DNA from: Isoetes taiwanensis
Lineage: Eukaryota; Streptophyta; Lycopodiopsida; Isoetales; Isoetaceae
Direction: 5' to 3'
Assembly (NCBI GenBank): GCA_021234155.1
Contig: JAJEKV010000084.1
Location: 436,001-500,000, forward strand
Length of the DNA stretch: 64,000 nt
Below are positions 9,856 through 20,114 of the stretch, piece by piece. Made by a program: the position numbers and the translations under genes. Positions within the stretch are counted from its first letter, which is position 1. Each line of letters begins with the position of its first letter. Below the pieces are notes generated by a model. It did no database searches. It saw only the letters and a program-made list of their open reading frames with translations, and was not told the origin of the DNA.

Positions 9856-9900
9856 TTGTCTTAGTATACTTAATGGTAGACAATCGTTTGTGTTGGGACA
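9856..9900. repeat. 45-bp direct repeat bordering the PPR fragment, left copy
   Basis: The copy begins TTGTCTTAGTATACTTAATG and matches 10816-10860 with two mismatches in 45 bases. It lies just beyond the end of the recognisable PPR sequence. Confidence 0.85.
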
Positions 9901-9928
9901 TGCACTGACAACTAAAGCAAATATCATT

Positions 9929-10815
9929 TCATTTGGCTCTATAGCTTCTAGTTGCATTCTGCCAAAGGGCAAGTTGGCAATATCCTGCAATCATTACGCT
10001 CCAAGACCATAAATCATGCGCATGCATCGTGTTGAAAACTTGGACGACATCTTCCATGGACTTACAATTGGCATAAAATTCAACAAGAATGCTTCCAACC
10101 TTTGTATTTGACTTGAGTAAATTTGTTAAAGTGTTAGCATACACATGTGCACAGACACCAAGAATGTTGAGATATGTAGCAATACTTGGTTTTGTTGATT
10201 CTTGTTGCATTTGAGAAAACAACTTAATCATATCTTGAAAGTTCCCAGTTTGAGCATATCCACCAAACAATGTGCTCCACACAACAATATCCCTTATAAG
10301 CATGCGATCAAACAGTTGCATAGCATCCTCTATGCTTCCACATTTAAAATGCATATTAACAAGTGCACTTCCCACAAATAGATCTAATTCGCATCCGAAT
10401 TGAACAATTCGTGCATGAAAATATTTGCCTTGTCCCAATAATTCAGGACGGTCACAAATGTAACATTATTTTGTGTCAATCCTTCTAATTGCATGGTTTT
10501 AAACAGAGAAAATACCTCCTTAAAATTTCCATGATGTGCATATCCTGATATGATTATGTTCCACGAAACTCCATTCCTTGATCGCATCCCACGGAATAAC
10601 TGATGAGCATGGTCTATGTTCCCAGATTGCATATACATATTGATGACTGCATTCCTAACAATAGTGTTAATTCTGGATCCACTTAAAAGGACAACATGAA
10701 CTTGTTTACCATGTATATCATTATCACAAGCATTAAGAATGCAGACAAAGATTACCTTATCTGGCTTCAATCCTTCTTGTTGCATTCTCTCGAAAAGGAG
10801 AAGTGGCTCTCGAAA
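9929..10815 (-). pseudogene. Pentatricopeptide repeat (PPR) gene fragment, PLS class, frameshifted
   Basis: Minus-strand frames encode about eight PPR units of the plant PLS type, which bind organellar RNA in functional proteins. Signature stretches are LLLFERMQQEGLKPDKVIFV, VRNAVINMYMQSGNIDHAHQ, SWNIIISGYAHHGNFKEVFS, HARIVQFGCELDLFVGSALV and MHFKCGSIEDAMQLFDRM. The frame breaks once at about 10435 (LNYW followed by GQGKYFHARIV in the next frame). No start, targeting peptide, E or DYW domain is present, and the coding similarity begins exactly at the 45-bp repeat at 10816. At about 300 residues it is far shorter than a full PLS protein, so it is a gene fragment or pseudogene. Confidence 0.85.
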
Positions 10816-10860
10816 TTGTCTTAGTATACTTAATGGTAGACAATGGTTTGTGTTGGGATA
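10816..10860. repeat. 45-bp direct repeat bordering the PPR fragment, right copy
   Basis: This copy pairs with 9856-9900 at a 960-bp offset. The PPR coding similarity ends at its left edge. Confidence 0.85.
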
Positions 10861-12125
10861 ATTTTCAATACACAAATACAATGGTGTGGTCTTAGGATAA
10901 TTTATCACAACTACATTTCCATCTTATCTGAGTGGAATTTTATTTCATTTGCGCCCATAAGCAAAGGCAATGTTAAGTTGGTTGGAGTAGTTGTCTAAGT
11001 TATGTGGTATAAACTTATTTTTCACCAATGTGTATGTATTCAAACATGTGGTTACTATTCCCTACTTAAATTTGGCTTGGGAGATCAAACAATTGCCAAT
11101 TTCTAGGCTAAATAATATTGATCAAGATTCACCTACGTTTCTATAGCTAAATATTCTAGCCGGGAGAAATTCGCCAATATAACTAATCTCGAAAACCTAA
11201 GATTCGCCTACCATTCTAAATTATACCTATGCAAATTTGGCCTTAAGGAAGGAAGGAAGGAAGGAAAAATTTTTAACGTCCGCGGAACCCAATCGGGTTA
11301 TGGGACTCACAAGTACAAGACGGGACCGAAGTCCCTAACCAGAACATGGGCCGAAGCCCTTACAAAATAAAGTATAATCACCATGGCCCAGATTAAAAAC
11401 CACATGGGAAAAAACTGTTGCCAGGATGACTACATATCCAAAAATCCATGCTATTGCAAGAAGCAACAAGCATACCTCCAACAAACAAAACTTCACCAAA
11501 CGCCTCTGAACCGTAACCTCTTCACAGCTGGGTGCTGAGGATTGGTGCGAGCTTAGGCACGCGCTAAATCTCCATCCTCTCGCTAAAATCAGAGCAAATA
11601 GATGCTGGTGCAAAGATCCTGGTGCTGACCCACTGAAGCAGCTCGATCAAACCACTAGACCATAAGAGCTGCCACCAGGAACAGGTCAAGTCCCTAAACC
11701 CACAGAGCAGCTACCTGCAAGAAGGCGGTGGCCCTGAGGGCACCGCTGAAGCTGAAAACAGGCGCATCCAATAGGCCCGAACTCCAATCACCCAGGCGCG
11801 CAGGGAAGGCGGCGTTCAGAAAACCGCTCAAGGAAATCGCTCAGAGGAGGTGCATCCTCACCAGGCCAAAGCGCTCACTCCCAGGCGCCACCCATCACTG
11901 CACCTCCCAGACGCCACCCTTCACTGCACCCAGGCGACCAAACAGGTGCCCAGGCGCCCAGCGGGGCGCTCAGGCAGGCGTGTGGGGGGGTGGGGTGTAA
12001 CCCTGTAGGCAAGACAAGGTTCCAAAATTCGTTTCTCAATTTGATTTGAGCAATGGTTGGTCGACAAAAAGGGGGTGTATTTTTGTGTTAGAATAGTATG
12101 AATTTGGAAGGCTTGGTTGGGCAAC
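10861..12125. other. No gene recognised; (GGAA)5 microsatellite and GC-rich CAGGCG tract
   Basis: A (GGAA)5 microsatellite lies at 11247-11266. From about 11720 to 11990 the DNA becomes GC-rich and repeats CAGGCG or CCAGGCGCC at least six times before a GTGTGGGGGGGTGGGG run. I see no domain in any frame. The change in composition suggests an inserted element, but ends are not evident. Confidence 0.5.
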
Positions 12126-12617
12126 AAACATGGATTTGTTGTGTGTGATTTGGTCTGCGCCTTGTGAGCCCAATGTATGGGGCATATAATTTGCACATGA
12201 GATGCTTTCCGCCCCCAAGAAGGTGGGTTGCTGCTATGTTAATGTGCAGGCTGATAGAGGCATCCTCATAGTAGCATTCCAAGGAGTGAAAAGGGAACAA
12301 TATGATGTTGCTCTATAGCGTAAATGGGCCCCATTTCGATTGCTTAACAAGGTTAAATCTATCAATAAGTTAAGCGCTGAAGGGACTAAATTTTGTAGCA
12401 ATAGTTACCCCAATTCTGATTACAAAAAAATTGAGCAATTGTTGTGGGATAAGATAGAGCAAGAGTCATGGCCATGGAATAGAATTCAGTGGCAATCTGT
12501 TCTGGAAAGAATGCCGGACTTGTCTCCATTTCTTATCTTTCATTCCAGTGGCCTGATTTTGTATTTCAATTCACGTACGTATAAGTATATATATGGGGAG
12601 CATTTGTTCAATCCTTG
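12126..12617 (+). pseudogene. Unidentified coding fragment
   Basis: A plus-strand frame is open over most of this stretch, with one in-frame stop after FAHEM-type sequence upstream and another at about 12316. The translation has protein-like character: VGCCYVNVQADRGILIVAFQ, then KVKSINKLSAEGTKFCSN and IEQLLWDKIEQESWPWNRIQ. I do not recognise the family. It has no start context or 3' signals and is followed at 12610 by a duplicated non-coding segment, so it is more likely a gene remnant than an active gene. Confidence 0.35.
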
Positions 12618-12668
12618 AAGGAAAATCCTTGCCCTTGGAAATATAATCGAGTTTCCTCTTAGGAATTA
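12610..12668. repeat. 59-bp direct repeat, copy 1
   Basis: AATCCTTGAAGGAAAATCCT begins both this copy and the one at 12752-12810, which is 142 bp further on and over 85% identical by eye. Confidence 0.85.
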
Positions 12669-12751
12669 TGAACATTAGGTCAACAAAGAAATATTTATCA
12701 GGATCCAATTGATCTAAAAAAACCCATAAGGAATGATCCATAAGGAATCAC

Positions 12752-12810
12752 AATCCTTGAAGGAAAATCCTTGTCCCTGGAAATATAATCAAGTTTCCTC
12801 TTAAGAATTG
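12752..12810. repeat. 59-bp direct repeat, copy 2
   Basis: This is the second copy of the segment at 12610-12668. It ends with TTTCCTCTTAAGAATTGT. Confidence 0.85.
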
Positions 12811-12910
12811 TCAACAAATAAATCTTCGTCGCACAACCATCTCTGTATTGTGGAAGGGTATTCAAGCAAAGGTTGGGAGTAATTTTGATGGAGGAAACCG
12901 CATTGGAGAG

Positions 12911-12986
12911 GGGGTTTCCTGAAATAAACCCCCCTGGCAGCTGTCCGCGAGCAGCGCTGCCAGGGGGTTTATTTTAGGAAAACCCC
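12911..12986. repeat. 76-bp hairpin with 30-bp arms
   Basis: The left arm begins GGGGTTTCCTGAAATAAACC and ends CTGGCAG. The right arm begins CTGCCAGGGGGTTTATTTTA and ends AACCCC. The arms pair almost fully, with a 16-base GC-rich loop. It lies 20 bp before the TIR element at 13007. Confidence 0.88.
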
Positions 12987-13006
12987 GAGCCAATATGGTT
13001 ACACCA

Positions 13007-13527
13007 CGTAAATGTCCACAAGGACGAAATTTTTGCTATGTGACAAGAAAAAAAGGAAAAATTCTGGTTCTATTCTCTTCCGGCGAGCGACGGAATGGCG
13101 CAGTGAGCGACGGAGTGAGCTTTGCTTGCTTGTGATAGATTCGGTGGCTTGCTTGTTTCTTTTGTTTTGTAATATATTTTCTTTTCATATATCAGTATGG
13201 CGGAACTACTCTGGCAGAGCTATGGCATAGGAAGCCCTGTTTGCCGTGAAACAAACTAGTATAGCGGAGCTATGGCATCTTGAAAACACAATAAACGGAG
13301 GTTTAAACACAGTCCGACCTCCATAGCCAGAGCTTTGCAAAGCAGAACCTCCATAGCCAAAGCTTTGCAAAGCAGAACCTCCATAGCCAGAGCGGTCCAA
13401 CTGAAATAAAAAAACCTTTCGGAGGTTTCTTGGCGGATGGCAGCGCCGCCTGAGCTCCCGAGCAGGTTGTTTACTGTTTTGAACAAAGGATAAAAAACGA
13501 GAAATTTCGTCCTTGTGGACGTTTACG
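13007..13527. mobile_element. 521-bp non-autonomous TIR element
   Basis: The left end CGTAAATGTCCACAAGGACG (13007 onward) matches the reverse complement of the right end ending at 13527 over 26 bases with one mismatch. The interior has no coding potential and includes three 30-bp tandem units. The target duplication is ambiguous: a TA at each end would suit Tc1/mariner, but no longer duplication is visible. Classification therefore stays open. Confidence 0.75.
13318..13400. repeat. 30-bp tandem repeat inside the TIR element
   Basis: CCATAGCCAGAGCTTTGCAA or a near copy starts at 13321, 13351 and 13381. The third copy is partial. Confidence 0.88.
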
Positions 13528-14387
13528 ATGCGGTATTATATATGAGGTTGTATAAATACAGGTTTTGAGGAGCTTGATGCCAAATTTGAGCAGCTTAATT
13601 TCTTGAATCTTTTTGTCGAGCTCGTTGTCTCAATGGTTGAATAGGCAACCTCTAGTCCCTAAACTTAATGGATTTCGTGCGGGGATGGATAGTTTTGCAT
13701 GCCACTTTCAGTTTGCGGTTATGCTGAGGTTGAGGATGCGCCTCTGCATTGGCAAAACGAACCCAGGAGCTTGGATTATTCTGTGCAGGAAGGAGAAGCG
13801 AAAAGGATAGCCCTTGTTTTATGGAAATTTTCAATTATTTTGCTTGAATTTGAGCTTATTTTTATTGTGTTTTGGTTTCGTCTATAGGGTTTTGCACAGG
13901 TCATATCCTCTGGCTAGTCTATTAGACAAAAACAATACACAAAAAGGGGTTACTAACCTTGTGAGTATTTCCAAGCTAATAATCTAGAAACAGAACAGGC
14001 TAATAAACTGAGACTAAGTGCTTCAGGTGACCATTATTGATTGCTTTCTGAAGAGCGCATGTTTTGTACCTTAAACGTTTGGGAGAATTGGACCCATTGT
14101 ATAGTCTTATTGATGATGATCTCATTCTTCTTCTTCTTCTTCTACCTTTAAGAGCAGAGTTTAAGGAAGATCATGTGCTCTTACATTCCAAGACAACAGA
14201 CATTAAATTTCCTGATATGGTATGTGCATTTTGGTTATCCTAGTAGCGAAGAGCTCTAAACACGAATTGGGTGATCTTGTTTTTTTTCAGAAGAATAAGC
14301 ATGGATTCCAATCTCTCACCCAGACTCGGGCTTTATGGCAATCTAACTCCAGCCAGTTTGGAGGCCACTCTGTGAAGATTGGAGGGT
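13528..14387. other. No gene recognised; (TTC)n microsatellite
   Basis: A TTC run of about six units lies at 14126-14143. No frame in this stretch shows a recognisable domain. Confidence 0.5.
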
Positions 14388-14526
14388 CCGCGGTATCTGA
14401 GGCGGGGATAGGTTCAATACTGTTGTGCGTTTTATCACGGAATACATTATGAATTGAATGATCGGCACAAATTTGCCGTATAAAAAGCATAAAAATACCT
14501 GGAAAACAATTCGTCGAGAAAATTTC

Positions 14527-14800
14527 GGCGTCGCACGCGAAAGCAACAAAAACGCAGCGTCTGTGAAAATATTTTCGTCGTCTGAAGATTCTGATTCGGC
14601 GTCTGCGAAACCAATTTTCAGCGTCGCACGCGAAAAGCGACGCCACCGCGTCTGCGAATTTTTTTCGGCGTCTGGCGGTTAAGAGTTTTCGCGTCACAGC
14701 GAAATAATTTGAACCGGCGTCACGCGAAACATAATCTTCGGCGTCTGCGAAAATATTTCAGCGTCTGTGATTTTGTTGCTTTCGGCGTCTGCGAAAATTT
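14527..14800 (+). repeat. Subterminal motif array, left (GCGTCTGCGAAA family)
   Basis: About twelve copies of GCGTCTGCGAAA or variants (GCGTCTGTGAAA, GCGTCGCACGCGAAA, GCGTCACGCGAAA) occur in 270 bases, all in plus orientation, spaced by AT-rich DNA. Confidence 0.85.
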
Positions 14801-15317
14801 TCTAAACTGTTTTGCCCGTTTACTAAGCAAAAAAAAAATATTTGCGCCAACTGTTTGGCTGTTTTTTTGGCAATCTTGTTAATAGTATATATAATAAAAG
14901 CGTGATTAGCCCTAGAATTCACCTCGAGCGTTGACCGCCGGGTTGAGTCAAAATACTCCTTGGGAAGCGGTTTGCCTTTGAGGTGTCGTTTTTGAGTCCG
15001 CGACTGGCGTTGGATCTTTGGAGCGTGAGTTTACTCCGTCCCAGTGGTTTCCGACCTTGGGTTGGCATCTGCTTCCATAGAATATCCTATAGGGTCCGTC
15101 CAACCCCCTTGATTCTACGCGGGCGTCGGCGTAACATATGCATTGTGAGCTTGCTCCTTTGCATATATCGTCTTCCTTTAGTTCGTGTAATCAAAGAGTC
15201 GGATTAAGAGACATTGTCGGTAGGGTCAGAGCAATGGTGGCTCTTGGTCATGCATCTACCTCGGAGGTGCGGCGTGATCATGCATCTACCTCTAGAGGTC
15301 GCGAGGGCTTGCGTGTG

Positions 15318-17400
15318 CCGTGGCGAGGCCCCGGGGGCTGCTTTTCGTGCACATGGTCGTGATGCGGAGTTGCTTGGTCGGGAAAAGAGGCCCAGAATGG
15401 GAGTTTGTGAAAGAGTTTGGCGCAAATGAGTGGGAATGTGTGTTTTGTGGATACACATCGGTAAATGGTTCTGCAACAAGAATTCGAGCTCACATCTTAC
15501 GTGAGCGAGGCGTCGGTGTCGCAAAACTTGTCGCATCTGGCGACTTGCGAAAAGGATGCCATCGAGAGATTGTCTCGATTTGGATGGGATCACATAAAAC
15601 GAAGAATAATATGAGAAAAAGACGAGTTCACGAATACTCAAAAAGCGGTAGGGCGAGGAAACGACGAAGATAACTATACCACCCCTGTTGGGACAGACAT
15701 CTGCGTCGAGGGCGGACTAGGGTCAATAGGTATAAGCACGGAGAAACAGAGAATGATAGAGACAATTGAAATAGTGGAAAGACAGACGAAACAACGGAGG
15801 GTTGATCATTGCTTAACATCGAGCAATTGAAGAAGACACAAGCCCGAAGGTTGTAGAGGCATTTTATATCTTTGAGGGCTGTCTCCACATATTACGGAGC
15901 ATAAAGCAATGAAAGAAGCCTTCCAAGAAGTTGCCAAAGCGGGACCGGCTTTTAGACTGCCTTTATACAAGCATGCCAACAATAAGATGGTTGATGAAAT
16001 ACATGGAAAAATGGTTGAGAGGGTGGAGATGAAGTTGTGTCGTGTGTGGCGGTAGCGCGGCCAACTTCATTAGTGACCGATGGTTGGAGCAATGTAAACA
16101 AGGACCATCTTATTAATTTCATGATCGTGTATCCGGGGGTGAAGTATTTTTGAAAACCGTAGAAACCAAAAGCCCGACCAAGTGACCCGGAGATTGGATT
16201 TTTCAGAAAACAAAGGCCGTGATAGAGTTTTTGGACCGAAGAGAATATTTCAAGTTGTAATGGATAACGCAGCGTCTAATTGCAAGCTAGCGGGTCAATT
16301 CTTGGAGGCGAATTTCGAGGGTTGCATGCTACTAGTTGCCAATGCCATTGCACGAACCTATTCTTTGAAGGACCGGTTCTCCACAGCACACGTGGTTCAA
16401 AGATCCCATTCAGAAAGCGCGTCGGCTTGTAAAATTCATCACAAAGAAGCCGGCAATTTATGCCATTTACAAGTCATTGCGTCAGAAGAGCCTAGCACTC
16501 ATGAATCCTGGGCAAACTCGGTTTGGTTCCAATTATATCTGTCTTGAAAGAGTGCTGAAGTGTCGTGATTGGATTATCTCAACCTTTAATCATACAGAGT
16601 TTTTTGATTGGGAAAGAAGGCAGAAAGGGAAAAATGCCGCCAAACACCGACAGCAAGCTGCTGCCCTTCGAGAAATGCTTGGGCGGGAGACATTTTGGAA
16701 AGGTGTAAAAAATGTTGTGAGGTGCATGCAACCTGTTTGTCATGCCATCAAAACCCTTGATTCTTCGAAGGCAAGCAACGGAAAGGTGCGGAGGTGTTGG
16801 CACTCCATTCAATCCTTCCTAGAACGTGATGGTCCCAATGCCCATTTGACAATGCTAAAAAGCGGCCGGCACTACTCGAGAGACTTCAATGAACGATGGA
16901 AGAAGTCATACAGTGATCTTCATGGCGCCGCGCATGCCTTAGACCCACACAACCACGATATGGACCAGCATACAGATAAAGAAGTGATGGGCTCGTTGAA
17001 GAAGGTTGCAAAAATGTTCTATCCCAACAGCTCGGACTACAAGCTTTTCATTGCCGAGTTAACGAATACCAGAACCTGAGTGGAAGGTGGGCAGATGAAG
17101 AGCTTCATGGCCTTTGGAGAGTCATAAGAAGGAACCAAATATGGAATCATATGCATGGTGGCAAGCCCATGGGCAAGTTCTTGATACCTTGCGAGGCAAT
17201 TGCAATGACTATCCTCTCTTTGGTATCTTCCAATAGTGCAAGTGAGAGGAATAAAGAGTGCCTATAAGTACATACCGCAGTGTCACCCTTAAATCGCTTG
17301 CTACATAAGAAGGCGGACAAACTTGTATACAACTTCTCAAACTGGCGGCTATTGAATCGTAACTGATGGTACATCCGCAATCGATAAGCTACTGATTTCC
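15318..17400 (+). pseudogene. hAT-family transposase pseudogene (BED finger, DUF659, hAT C-terminal domain)
   Basis: Domains appear in hAT order but in broken frames. A BED-type zinc finger lies at about 15395-15540 (WECVFCGYTS, then RIRAHILRERG). At 15870-16160 the DUF659 region shows LYKHANNKMVDEIHGKMVER and then VTDGWSNVNKDHLINFMIVY. At 16257-16310 VVMDNAASNCKLAGQFLEAN carries the next conserved Asp. At 16486-16940 come NPGQTRFGSNYICLERVLKC and YSDLHGAAHALDPHNHD. The C-terminal dimerisation part follows at about 17085-17370, with WWQAHGQVLDTL, SSNSASERNKECL and HKKADKLVYNFSNWRLLNRN. Transposases of this type cut and paste DNA and dimerise through the C-terminus. Several frameshifts and stops mean it cannot be translated as it stands, unless some are removed by splicing. 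Confidence 0.83.
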
Positions 17401-18190
17401 TTTCATGGATCTGATTCGAAGTGGAAGAGGACGGCTTGAAGGCGGTGAGGGCGAGATGCTTGCAATAAATCTTTGCAAGCCATGTTGATGAAGACATTCA
17501 AGCGTACCCACCGTTGATGGCGAAGATGATATAGACCAAGCCATATTCTCGGGGCGGATCAGCCCGGCGGCGAGGATCTGGGAGTCCCGTCTGAAAAGGC
17601 GAGTTCGAGCAATGCGGTTGATGGCGTGGCGGCTTACGTGATCCAACGGACTCACCTTTGCGCTTTACCTTGACAAGCGAGCGGGCTAGGAAAAAACCAC
17701 GTCTGAGGGCGTTTCACTAAAGGAAAGGGTCATCGGAGGTTGAACCTAGGTTCCCGCAAAGAAGAGGATGGAACGCAAATGATGAAACCGATGAAGAAGA
17801 AGCCCTAGAAAAATGATGTGATGAGTATCTTGATCTGTTGTAATTGGTCTTGAGGATTTTCATACTATTGTAACCGTCCACAGCACTATTAATAAAAAAA
17901 AGTTTTTGGTTATAATTTTTTGTCACAAATGTTTTACGTTAATGTATGATAGTTCTTTCTATGTTTCTTTCTATGTTTCTTTCATGTGTAACCGCAGTGC
18001 CCTGAAAACCTTCGTTGGATCAGACCCGTCTCGACCTCCGTTGTTGCTTGCCTCTTCGCATGCGCCAGAATCTTGCTGATGAGAAGTAATCTCGCATGCG
18101 AAGGGGGCCAAACACCTCCGGACCAGCCCGGACCGAATCGATCCATCGGAAGGTTCACAAAGTACCGGTACCCAAGTCGGGAATAACCTC
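17401..18190. other. No gene recognised between transposase remnant and hairpin array
   Basis: An acidic-looking plus-strand stretch near 17785-17805 (DETDEEEALEK) could be the end of the transposase gene. It is followed by AATAAAAAAA at about 17890, which may have served as a polyadenylation signal. Otherwise nothing is recognisable. Confidence 0.35.
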
Positions 18191-18359
18191 GGTATGCCAA
18201 ATTGGGCTTTGAATGCTATCTGGACCTATAATCTGTACTCTATTCCTCTGGGTGGCACATGCTCTGAATACCCAAATGGGTTTGCATGGCATGTGCCACC
18301 CAAAGGAATGGAGGTACAAATTATAGGTCCGGATGGCAACAAATGGCGATTTGGCAACC
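18191..18359. repeat. Hairpin unit A1 (169 bp)
   Basis: The left arm begins GGTATGCCAAATTGGGCTTT and the right arm, ending GCGATTTGGCAACC, pairs with it over about 65 bases. Pairing includes GGACCTATAAT with ATTATAGGTCC and GGGTGGCACATG with CATGTGCCACCC. The loop is about 25 bases. A second copy, A2, is at 18984-19160. Confidence 0.9.
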
Positions 18360-18407
18360 ATTCAAGAGGATCACGCTCGAGGGCGGGGATGAAAGAGACC
18401 TGAGTAC

Positions 18408-18525
18408 AAGCATCGAGACTTCCCAACCCTTGCTTTCACCCCTCTTTGAACAATGGAACTTAGCATGTAAACTAAGCTACATTGCCCAAAGAGGAGGGAA
18501 AAAAGATTGGGAAGTCTCGATGCTT
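18408..18525. repeat. Hairpin unit B1 (118 bp)
   Basis: The base of the stem is AAGCATCGAGACTTCCCAA paired perfectly with TTGGGAAGTCTCGATGCTT. An upper stem pairs CCTCTTTG with CAAAGAGG, and the tip is CTTAG-CATGTAAA-CTAAG. Confidence 0.92.
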
Positions 18526-18598
18526 GAACTCATCAATCACTAACATCAATTAACCCGAAGGATCACGCTCCGGGCCGGGATGAAAGAGACACGAGTAC

Positions 18599-18717
18599 AA
18601 GCATCGAGACTTCCCAACCCTTGCTTTCACCCCTCTTTGAACAATGGAACTTAGCATGTAAACTAAGCTACATTGCCCAAAGAGGAGGGGAAAAAAGATT
18701 GGGAAGTCTCGATGCTT
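18599..18717. repeat. Hairpin unit B2 (119 bp)
   Basis: B2 is a near-identical tandem copy of B1 at a 191-bp offset. The duplicated unit includes the upstream linker GGATCACGCTC and GATGAAAGAGAC. Confidence 0.92.
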
Positions 18718-18842
18718 GAACTCATCAATCAACGACATCTAATGAACCCACGAGAATCGCAAGCTCCTTCTCTGAGAAGTCTATATTGTTTGCCATGGAG
18801 AATATAAAGCACGGTGACGACAACCATTCAAGAGGGTTGCGC

Positions 18843-18964
18843 TCTTGGCTTACTCCCTTTTCGAGTTTCACTGCTTGGCGTATCTAATTAAGCCACACGG
18901 TGGCGATGTCATCCTAGGGGCAAATTAGATACACAAAAAAGAAAACGAAAGAGACTAAGCCGAG
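18843..18964. repeat. Hairpin unit C1 (122 bp)
   Basis: The left arm starts TCTTGGCTTACTCCCTTTTC and the right arm ends GAAAGAGACTAAGCCGAG. The inner stem pairs GTATCTAATT with AATTAGATAC. The loop holds GGTGGCGATGTCATCCTAGG, conserved in copy C2. Confidence 0.88.
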
Positions 18965-18983
18965 GGGTGGCGAGTTGGAAGAC

Positions 18984-19160
18984 ACTTGGTATGCCAAATT
19001 GGGCTTTGAATGCTATCGGACCTATAATCGTACTCTATTCCTCTGGGTGGCACATGTCTTTGAATACCCAAATGGGTTTGCATGGCATGTGCCACCCAAA
19101 GGAATGGAGGTACAAATTATAGGTCGGATAACATCAAATGGCGATTTAGCGTACCAAAGA
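18984..19160. repeat. Hairpin unit A2 (177 bp)
   Basis: A2 is a second copy of A1 with a few substitutions. Stem complementarity extends outward to CTTTGGTA-type ends (TTGGTATGCC with GCGTACCAAA). Confidence 0.9.
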
Positions 19161-19344
19161 TAACGTGTGGCGTCCTCCAATTTCAAGTCATAGTGATGCT
19201 CAAGGTTCTCCATCAATAGAAGGAGTTAGGATGTTCCATGATTTGGTGCCCTAACACCCTTTGTATAGATGGACAACGCCCGGGCACCACTTTGGCTTGA
19301 AATTAGAGTCGCTCTCACCTCGGCGCCTCGAGACACAGGGTCCG

Positions 19345-19462
19345 GGCATCGAGCGTCCCAATCTTTGCTTTCCCGGGTCTTTGGACAATGGAACTTAGCA
19401 TGTAAACTAAGCTACATTGCCCAAAGAGCCGGGGAAAGAAAAGGGGGGAAGTCTCGATGCTT
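19345..19462. repeat. Hairpin unit B3 (118 bp)
   Basis: B3 is a diverged B unit. The tip CTTAG-CATGTAAA-CTAAG is unchanged, but the middle differs and is compensated on both arms (CCCGGGTCTTTG with CAAAGAGCCGGGG). Confidence 0.88.
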
Positions 19463-19578
19463 GAATTCAGGAGTCAAAGCTTGCTTCAATCACTAACATC
19501 TAATGAACACCGCGAATCGCAAGCAACCACTAGGCCTTATATCCTCCGTGGCCACAATAAAAATAGAGTACTCAAAAA

Positions 19579-19736
19579 CCTTGTAACCTCCTCTAGAGCG
19601 AGCGATTTACGCTCCCAACCCCCATTTTGCGGCGTCTTTGTGTAATATAACCTAGCAAAGTATCTAAGATACATTGACCGCGAGAGACACGCAAAGAGAG
19701 TGAAAAAAGCTTCGCTCCTTCTAAAGGAGGTAACAA
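19579..19736. repeat. Hairpin unit D (158 bp), diverged relative of B
   Basis: The left arm starts TTGTAACCTCCTCTAGAGCG and the right arm ends CTCCTTCTAAAGGAGGTAAC. The tip ACCTAGCAAAGTATCTAAG resembles that of B units, so D is probably an old B-type hairpin. Confidence 0.78.
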
Positions 19737-19866
19737 AATTTCGAGAAGTCTATATTGTTTGCCACGAGAATATAAGGCACAGTGACTGACAACCATTCAA
19801 GAGGGTTGCGTGTGCGGATGTTTTGACTCACTCACCATCCAACCATGACCATCCAAGAGGGTTTCG

Positions 19867-19985
19867 CTCTTGGCTTACTCCCTTTTCGAGTTTCACCTTA
19901 GCGTATCTAATTAGCCACCGGTGGCGATGTCATCCTAGGGGCAAATTAGATACGATAAGCAAAAGCGAAGGAGACTCGGCCGAGG
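19867..19985. repeat. Hairpin unit C2 (119 bp)
   Basis: C2 is a second copy of C1, with the same loop GGTGGCGATGTCATCCTAGG. Fragments of B right arms follow at about 20042-20060 and 20096-20114. Confidence 0.88.
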
Positions 19986-20114
19986 GGTGAGCGGGGGTGA
20001 CCACTAGGACAAACAAAAGAGACTAAGCCGGGGATAAAAGAGATTGGGAAGTCTCAATGCCTTTACTCGTCAAGCGAGAAAAGCGAAAGAAGCGATTTGG
20101 AAGTCTCGATGCTT

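Noticed and set aside
15278-15641. Minus-strand frames opposite the BED zinc finger
   Set aside because: The plus strand carries the Cys-x2-Cys finger and the hAT domain order. The minus frames have no recognisable features.
18191-20114. CRISPR array
   Set aside because: The repeats are themselves hairpins with conserved interiors, there are no equal-length unique spacers, and the DNA is plant nuclear.
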